Source: Balneolales bacterium
Lineage (GTDB): Bacteria > Bacteroidota > Rhodothermia > Balneolales > Natronogracilivirgulaceae
Length of the DNA: 9,887 nucleotides
Direction of reading: 5' to 3'
Assembly: GCA_007127695.1 (NCBI GenBank)
Contig: SKYW01000072.1
Location: forward strand, 1-9,887
The notes below the pieces were generated by a model. The model did no database searches. It saw nothing but the letters and a program-made list of their open reading frames with translations, and was not told the DNA's origin. Below, in pieces: positions 5,915 through 9,887 of this stretch (positions are counted from its first letter, which is position 1; the number at the start of each line of letters is the position of its first letter). The position numbers and the translations under genes are program-made.

Positions 5915-6772
5915 CTATCCAGCAGGATACTCAAGCAGCCTGTCGCCTGCTTTTATCGTTGCTCCCTCCCCGTGCGCCAGCGTGGCATTCTGTCCGAAAT
6001 AGGCACCCTGCAAATCAGGATTCTCATTCATTTCCGTGAGCGTTCTCAAGGGTTCTTTTGGATTGCCGATCAAGCCGCTTTTCTGATCGACGGTCGTGAT
6101 ACTGCATCGCTTGCACGGTTTACGGACGACCAGTTCGTATGAGGAATCCATCGCTGCGAACCGCTCCAGCCTGTCCTCCACGAAAGCCTCCATCCCCCCC
6201 AACACGATGTTGGGACGGAAACGGCTCATGGGGACGGGGGATGCGTGATTGGCTTTCAGGCGGCGGTTCAGCTCATCGAGCGATGCCTCCGAGGTGATCA
6301 GAAACGGATAACCGTCGGCAAAAGCGGTGTCGGCGCGCTGCCCTTGCATGTGATCCGGATCTACGGGCCTGATGAAATCCGGGGCGAACCTCACCATCCG
6401 CAATTCACCTCCATTCCACTCGCCAAGGATCCGTGTCAGCCAACGGGAAACCCCGGGACCTTCATCAAAGACCTCACACCGATCGCCCCAGACGGTGGCT
6501 TCCATCCTGTCCCTGCCGTCCGGTGCTTTTTCCAGTTCCACGAAGTGCGGATCCATCCCGTCATGCTCCAAAACCAGCGCTTTCTCATCGATTTTCACCC
6601 CGATGGTTGCCATCCTCGGGAGCTTTCGCTGCGTGACAAACATGCCCGTGCTGTCCGTGATCATCCAGTTCCGGTCATGCTTCAAACCGCGCCCCGTCAG
6701 CACGGCCTCGTCCAATGAAATGCCTTGCAATGATTTTACAGGATAAATGTACAATCCGATGATCTGTGCCAT
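5915..6772 (-). CDS. MOSC-domain protein (YcbX/mARC-like molybdenum-cofactor oxidoreductase)
   Basis: The 285-residue protein has the full YcbX/mARC architecture. A MOSC N-terminal beta-barrel (about 3-125) shows IYPVKSLQG (9-17) and GLKHDRNWMI (29-38). The MOSC domain (about 135-282) shows FADGYPFLITSEASLDELN (151-169), RFRPNIV (184-190) and CKRCSITTVD (220-229). In this family a conserved Cys ligates molybdenum; here Cys223 of the CxxC pair is the likely ligand and Cys220 lies beside it. Members bind molybdenum cofactor and reduce N-hydroxylated compounds in the cytoplasm with a separate electron donor. No ferredoxin domain is fused at the C-terminus, so a partner would be needed. There is only a weak ribosome binding site before the ATG at 6772. 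The gene is divergent from the SatD-like gene and convergent with the broken sialidase-like gene. Confidence 0.93.
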   Translation of the reverse strand: MAQIIGLYIYPVKSLQGISLDEAVLTGRGLKHDRNWMITDSTGMFVTQRKLPRMATIGVKIDEKALVLEHDGMDPHFVELEKAPDGRDRMEATVWGDRCEVFDEGPGVSRWLTRILGEWNGGELRMVRFAPDFIRPVDPDHMQGQRADTAFADGYPFLITSEASLDELNRRLKANHASPVPMSRFRPNIVLGGMEAFVEDRLERFAAMDSSYELVVRKPCKRCSITTVDQKSGLIGNPKEPLRTLTEMNENPDLQGAYFGQNATLAHGEGATIKAGDRLLEYPAG

Positions 6773-6887
6773 AGTTCAGTTACATTGAGGGGTGCCGATG
6801 AGAACTTCTGATGCTGGTGCTGGTGCCGATCCCATTTCTACTTCAGTTTAACTACATTGGTGCAACTCCTGCAACAGTATTAATACA

Positions 6888-6933
6888 TGCACTTTATTTG
6901 CATCAACTATATATGTTGCAATTTTATTGCATC
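6888..6933. promoter_or_regulatory. Operator-like pair of TGCA palindromes upstream of the SatD-like gene
   Basis: Two related 17-bp elements lie 29 bp apart (6888-6904 and 6917-6933), matching at 14 of 17 positions. The downstream one holds a perfect inverted repeat, TGCAAT-TTT-ATTGCA (6917-6931), ending 18 bp before the ATG at 6950. The upstream one is a weaker version beginning TGCACT and ending TTTGCA. A TATATAT run (6908-6914) lies between them and could be a -10 element. Two further TGCAAC sites lie at 6861 and 6870. The layout fits binding by a dimeric helix-turn-helix regulator, possibly the SatD-like protein itself. Confidence 0.5.
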
Positions 6934-6949
6934 GTTTGTATTTTGAGGT

Positions 6950-7600
6950 ATGGCAAAGCCGGGCGACACATATTACATCCTGATGGGTGACGTGATCAGA
7001 AGCAGGGATTACGAACTGAAGGAACTGGGCAGAAATCTGAAGGATTTGGTCCGAAGCGCAAACGAGGATCTAAGCGACAAGACACTCTCCCCCTACACGG
7101 TGACCCTTGGCGATGAGTTTCAAGGCGTAACCCGGTCCCTGTCCAGCGGCATCGAAACGTTGTTCTATTTTGAAGAACTGCGGCTTGCAAGAAAGTTGGA
7201 TTTCAAGCTGCAATATGTCCTGCACTTCGGAGAAATCGAGACCGAAATCAACCCGGAAACTTCCTACGGTATGCTGGGCAAAGGGTTGGCCCAGGCCAGA
7301 AACAAACTTGCTGAGAAAAAAAGGGATCGCAAACGCTTCAATTTCAGCCTGGTGGACCCGGAACTATCCCTGCAATTGAACCGGCTGTTCGAGGTGATGG
7401 ACGGCATCACCGGTCGATGGAAAAAAGATGATTTTACCCTTCTGCTGGACATGATCAACAACGAGAATGACAGGGAAGTAGGCGAAAAGCACAGCAAGGA
7501 TCGTTCCCAGATTTACAGGCGGCGAAAAACCCTGATGGTCAATGAATACAACCTGATGAAAAAAGTCATTTCAACCTTCATCAACCCCGCTTCAACATGA
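6950..7600 (+). CDS. SatD-family protein with C-terminal helix-turn-helix
   Basis: This 216-residue protein matches the SatD family, named after Streptococcus mutans satD in an acid-tolerance locus; the biochemical activity is unknown. Visible family signatures are YYILMGDVIRSRD (8-20), VTLGDEFQGV (51-60), the strand LQYVLHFGEIETEI (87-100) and YGMLGKGLAQARNKL (106-120). Residues 172-196 (NDREVGEKHSKDRSQIYRRRKTL) fit a helix-turn-helix, suggesting DNA binding. The strand Asp14, the GDEF turn (54-57) and the later helix recall the palm fold of cyclases and GGDEF enzymes; this is inference from motif order only. The ATG at 6950 has GAGG only 1 bp before it, too close for a normal site, so initiation may be weak or leaderless. 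The stop overlaps the next ATG by 4 bp, making a two-gene coupled unit. Confidence 0.85.
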   Translation: MAKPGDTYYILMGDVIRSRDYELKELGRNLKDLVRSANEDLSDKTLSPYTVTLGDEFQGVTRSLSSGIETLFYFEELRLARKLDFKLQYVLHFGEIETEINPETSYGMLGKGLAQARNKLAEKKRDRKRFNFSLVDPELSLQLNRLFEVMDGITGRWKKDDFTLLLDMINNENDREVGEKHSKDRSQIYRRRKTLMVNEYNLMKKVISTFINPAST

Positions 7601-7917
7601 ACTGGTTTTGGCTGTTACTTTCCTACCTGATAATGGAAACCATCATAAACGTGGTGTTCCACATCGTAAGCAGAAAGCTTAAATCGGATGAGAATCGGAT
7701 CCTGTCCGTTTTTAAAGGCCTGCTGGAACGCATATTTCTCATCACCGGACTTGTACTCGGATTTCCACAGGTCATTATCGCATTTGGTGCATTGAAAATC
7801 GGGACCCGCTTTCAAAGGAACAGCAAGATATCGAACGACTATTTTTTGATCGGGAACTTCATATCACTCATGGCGGCCTTGATCTTCAGTCAGCTTGCGG
7901 TCCTTCTCCTCACTTGA
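7597..7917 (+). CDS. Three-helix membrane protein paired with SatD-like protein
   Basis: The 106-residue protein is almost entirely membrane-embedded: helices at about 3-24, 41-66 and 81-105, with a basic loop (RKLKSDENR) between the first two. The segments FGALKIGTR (63-71) and SNDYFLIGNFISL (79-91) look like conserved family motifs, and I recall similar uncharacterised membrane proteins in Bacteroidota, but no function is known. Its ATG overlaps the SatD-like stop (ATGA, 7597-7600), so translation is probably coupled and the two products are likely made together and act together, with this protein as membrane partner. The gene's last 8 bp overlap the end of the convergent T9SS protein gene, so there is no intergenic terminator. 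Confidence 0.8.
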   Translation: MNWFWLLLSYLIMETIINVVFHIVSRKLKSDENRILSVFKGLLERIFLITGLVLGFPQVIIAFGALKIGTRFQRNSKISNDYFLIGNFISLMAALIFSQLAVLLLT

Positions 7918-9887
7918 CCAGCATCATCTTGCGCTGAAGGATGACCCCGCCCGTCTCCAGCCGGTACAGATACACCCCGGACGCCAGCCCTGATCCGTCA
8001 AAGGGCACCGAATGGACGCCCGACGGCATCACACCATCCACCAGGACGGCCACACGCCGGCCCAGGACATCATACACCTCCAGCCGAGTGTGCTGATCGC
8101 TCACAGCCACCTCGAACCGGATGGTCGTTGCCGGATTGAATGGATTGGGATAGTTCTGATGGAGACGGACCCGCTCCGGCAGGTCGGTCATTTCAAGCGC
8201 ATGTGTTTCAGATGCCTCCCGGTTGTAAGTCCACCGAATGGCATCGGTCCGCAACACGCCATCCATGCCACCGGAACCGGGATAATCAACGACAATGGAT
8301 ATATCGCCGGACATGTCCACCTGGAAAACCCCCACAGGCGCCCAGCTTCCGCTGTTTTCGTTTTGATCGATAATGGCCTCACCCAGCAGTCTCTCCTCAC
8401 GATACCCGCGGTAACGCGCCCTCTTTACGGCATTTTCGGTTTCGGGCAGCAACACCTCAAGCTCTGACAATCCGGCATCGACATTGCGAACCGTGTAACT
8501 TGCACTGGCGCCTGCAGAGCTCGTGTACCGGCTGGATGTCCCCCAAGCATGAGCGTTGCTCTCATGCCAGGTGCCCGTTTCGGTGTAATCGTCCGATTCG
8601 TTGTCGATGATCACCTGCTGCCGATCGCTGCCCAGCTGCTCTATCTGCATGGCATCGGCCCGGAGCACCCGTCCCGCCTGATCGGTGTCGGCCATGGACA
8701 CCGTGACCGTCAACTCGTCACCCGCCTCCGCATCATACGATCCCAGCCACCTCCAGACCGAGCGGTCCGCGTTCTGGTCGACGATCCGCTCCAGGAGCAC
8801 CTCGCCGTTGACCCGCACTTCATATTTTGCCCGAAGCGCGCTGTTTTTAGCCCCCGGCACAATAAACGACAAAGCATACCGGGTCGACTCGTCAATCGTG
8901 AAAAAATACCGGGCCCGGGCATCTTTATTGGCCTCCGAAATCCCGACCCACCTGCTGCTGGATCCATGCGCCTGGGTCACGCTGTAATTCCATGCCCCCG
9001 CTTCTTCATAGCTGTCCGCATCTTCGTTGTCGACCAGCTGAAACGGCCCCTTGCCGTATGCCTGCACCGGGATCATGAAAACCGGATTGCCGGGATCGGA
9101 CGTTTCCACGACCAGGGTGTCGCGGAGGATGCCATAACCTCCTGCGTGAAATTGAAAATCCAGGGTCTGATGGCTGCGACCCGGAACGGTCACCGGGATA
9201 TTGTCCGGAACGGTCACATCACCGCCCCTGCTCCATGCCCCGGTGATCTCTGCGGTTTCATATCCCCTGTTCTCGAAAATAATGTCGAAACCCTCGGTTT
9301 TCCCACGCTGCAGATACCCCAGATCAGGAAGTTCGTCCGATCTCGTCAGGAAGACGGGTGGACGGTACGCCGTGATCCGGACCACATCGGCAGTAAGTGT
9401 GGATGCGGCTCCGTCCCCATCCCTCCGGATCTCAACGGCAATGTCGTCCCCCGCCTGGATTTCCAGATCGTAAAGGTAGATCCAGCGGTCCTGAACGATA
9501 TTCTCCATCGTGCCGGTCCGCACTTCGGAACCATTCAGAAACACGGAATACGGCACTTCGCCGGACAGTTCCGGTCCGGATGGAAACCGGATCTGCACAT
9601 CATAATGGGCCGCTTCCGGAATGGTCGTATTCCACCGGGCGGATGCGGGCTCGTCCGACTGTTCGGAAACATGCGCCTGCGCACCCCACACGGCATCGAT
9701 TTCATGGTACCCGGCCACCCGCCAGTCCCCGGTGACGGAAAACCCGCCGGCGCCATACCCGCCGACACCATACTCGAAGGCACCATGATCGCCTGTTTCA
9801 TGCTTACTGGTGCCACCATGATCGACGCCACCATGATCAGCTCCACCAACATCTTCATCGTCGATGTAGACGATCCGCGGCAGCCAG
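7910..9887 (-). CDS. Secreted T9SS protein with three golvesin/xanthan-lyase modules, C-terminal part
   Basis: The frame is open to the right edge, so only the last 658 residues are seen and the N-terminal, possibly catalytic, part is outside. Domains in order, numbered from the edge: golvesin/Xly CBD-like module 1 (about 4-174, from IVYIDDED to ADVVRITAY); an Ig-like/HYDIN-type sandwich (about 181-278, LGYLQRGKTEGFDIIFENRG to VFMIPVQAYG); module 2 (283-418, VDNEDADSYEEAGAW to RADAMQIEQL); module 3 (424-555, IDNESDDYTETGTW to RTDAIRWTY); and a type IX secretion sorting domain (569-658, with HQNYPNPFNPATTIRFEV and LASGVYLYRLETGG). It is therefore exported and anchored or released at the cell surface. 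Such modules bind carbohydrate or stabilise extracellular enzymes such as xanthan lyases and amidases. A GTG at 9718 is not a credible start because domain 1 begins upstream of it. Module 1 carries an unusual Gly/His/Asp insertion. Confidence 0.92.
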   Translation of the reverse strand, partial: WLPRIVYIDDEDVGGADHGGVDHGGTSKHETGDHGAFEYGVGGYGAGGFSVTGDWRVAGYHEIDAVWGAQAHVSEQSDEPASARWNTTIPEAAHYDVQIRFPSGPELSGEVPYSVFLNGSEVRTGTMENIVQDRWIYLYDLEIQAGDDIAVEIRRDGDGAASTLTADVVRITAYRPPVFLTRSDELPDLGYLQRGKTEGFDIIFENRGYETAEITGAWSRGGDVTVPDNIPVTVPGRSHQTLDFQFHAGGYGILRDTLVVETSDPGNPVFMIPVQAYGKGPFQLVDNEDADSYEEAGAWNYSVTQAHGSSSRWVGISEANKDARARYFFTIDESTRYALSFIVPGAKNSALRAKYEVRVNGEVLLERIVDQNADRSVWRWLGSYDAEAGDELTVTVSMADTDQAGRVLRADAMQIEQLGSDRQQVIIDNESDDYTETGTWHESNAHAWGTSSRYTSSAGASASYTVRNVDAGLSELEVLLPETENAVKRARYRGYREERLLGEAIIDQNENSGSWAPVGVFQVDMSGDISIVVDYPGSGGMDGVLRTDAIRWTYNREASETHALEMTDLPERVRLHQNYPNPFNPATTIRFEVAVSDQHTRLEVYDVLGRRVAVLVDGVMPSGVHSVPFDGSGLASGVYLYRLETGGVILQRKMMLVK
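9743..9847 (-). repeat. Low-complexity Gly/His/Asp insertion with 15-bp repeats
   Basis: Within golvesin module 1, about 35 codons rich in Gly, His, Asp and Tyr separate IDDEDV from GFSVTGDW, which are normally adjacent in this fold. The plus-strand 12-mer GCCACCATGATC repeats at 9812 and 9827 (15-bp period), encoding VDHGG and ADHGG, with a related copy near 9779-9790. The expansion looks like slippage-driven growth of a loop. Confidence 0.7.

Noticed and set aside
6245..6746. Two long plus-strand frames opposite the MOSC gene
   Set aside because: They are antisense shadows; the minus-strand product shows all MOSC signatures without interruption.
8012..8467. A 151-codon plus-strand frame opposite the T9SS protein
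   Set aside because: The minus strand here encodes golvesin module 3 and the sorting domain in one continuous frame; the antisense frame has no recognisable content.

Overview
The window reads as chromosomal DNA from a free-living Gram-negative bacterium of the FCB (Bacteroidota/Balneolota/Rhodothermota) group. The clearest sign is the large protein at the right edge: it ends in a type IX secretion sorting domain with the NYPNPFNP motif that is widespread in Balneolota, Rhodothermota and Ignavibacteria, and it carries golvesin/xanthan-lyase-type adhesion modules. Short lipoproteins with Bacteroidota-style signals and a membrane-bound SpoIIE-type phosphatase fit this. A Balneolota-like source is an inference, not proven.

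Layout, left to right. (1) 1-431 (+): the 3' end of a PAP2 phosphatase gene that seems to have lost its central catalytic block by an in-frame deletion. (2) 441-3809 (-): five co-directional genes, read right to left. They are a small membrane protein, a small lipoprotein, a coiled-coil lipoprotein coupled by an ATGA overlap to a repeat-rich periplasmic protein, and a membrane-anchored PP2C/SpoIIE phosphatase. Most look like envelope proteins of unknown role. (3) 4014-4490 (+): a circularly permuted YpsA-like SLOG protein. It converges with a GYD-domain protein at 4529-4816 (-). (4) 4817-5095: an AT-rich gap holding a terminator-like hairpin with no obvious gene to terminate. (5) 5096-5859 (+): a frameshifted BNR/sialidase-like gene. 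(6) 5915-6772 (-): a MOSC-domain (YcbX/mARC-like) molybdenum-cofactor protein. (7) 6773-6949: a divergent intergenic region with an array of TGCA-based palindromes in front of the next gene. (8) 6950-7917 (+): a SatD-family protein with a C-terminal helix-turn-helix, translationally coupled to a three-helix membrane protein. (9) 7910-9887 (-): the C-terminal 658 residues of a secreted, three-golvesin-module T9SS protein, open at the window edge.

The most system-like unit is the SatD-like/membrane-protein pair with its own operator-like array. The SatD-like protein has motifs that recall metal-binding palm folds (an MGDV strand and a GDEF turn) plus a DNA-binding tail. This suggests a small autoregulated sensor and membrane-partner module, but its function is unknown. 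Other points worth checking are the internally deleted PAP2 gene, the Gly/His/Asp-rich insertion inside the first golvesin module, the near-identical 54-bp repeats, and the orphan terminator. No tRNA, rRNA, CRISPR array or insertion sequence is apparent.
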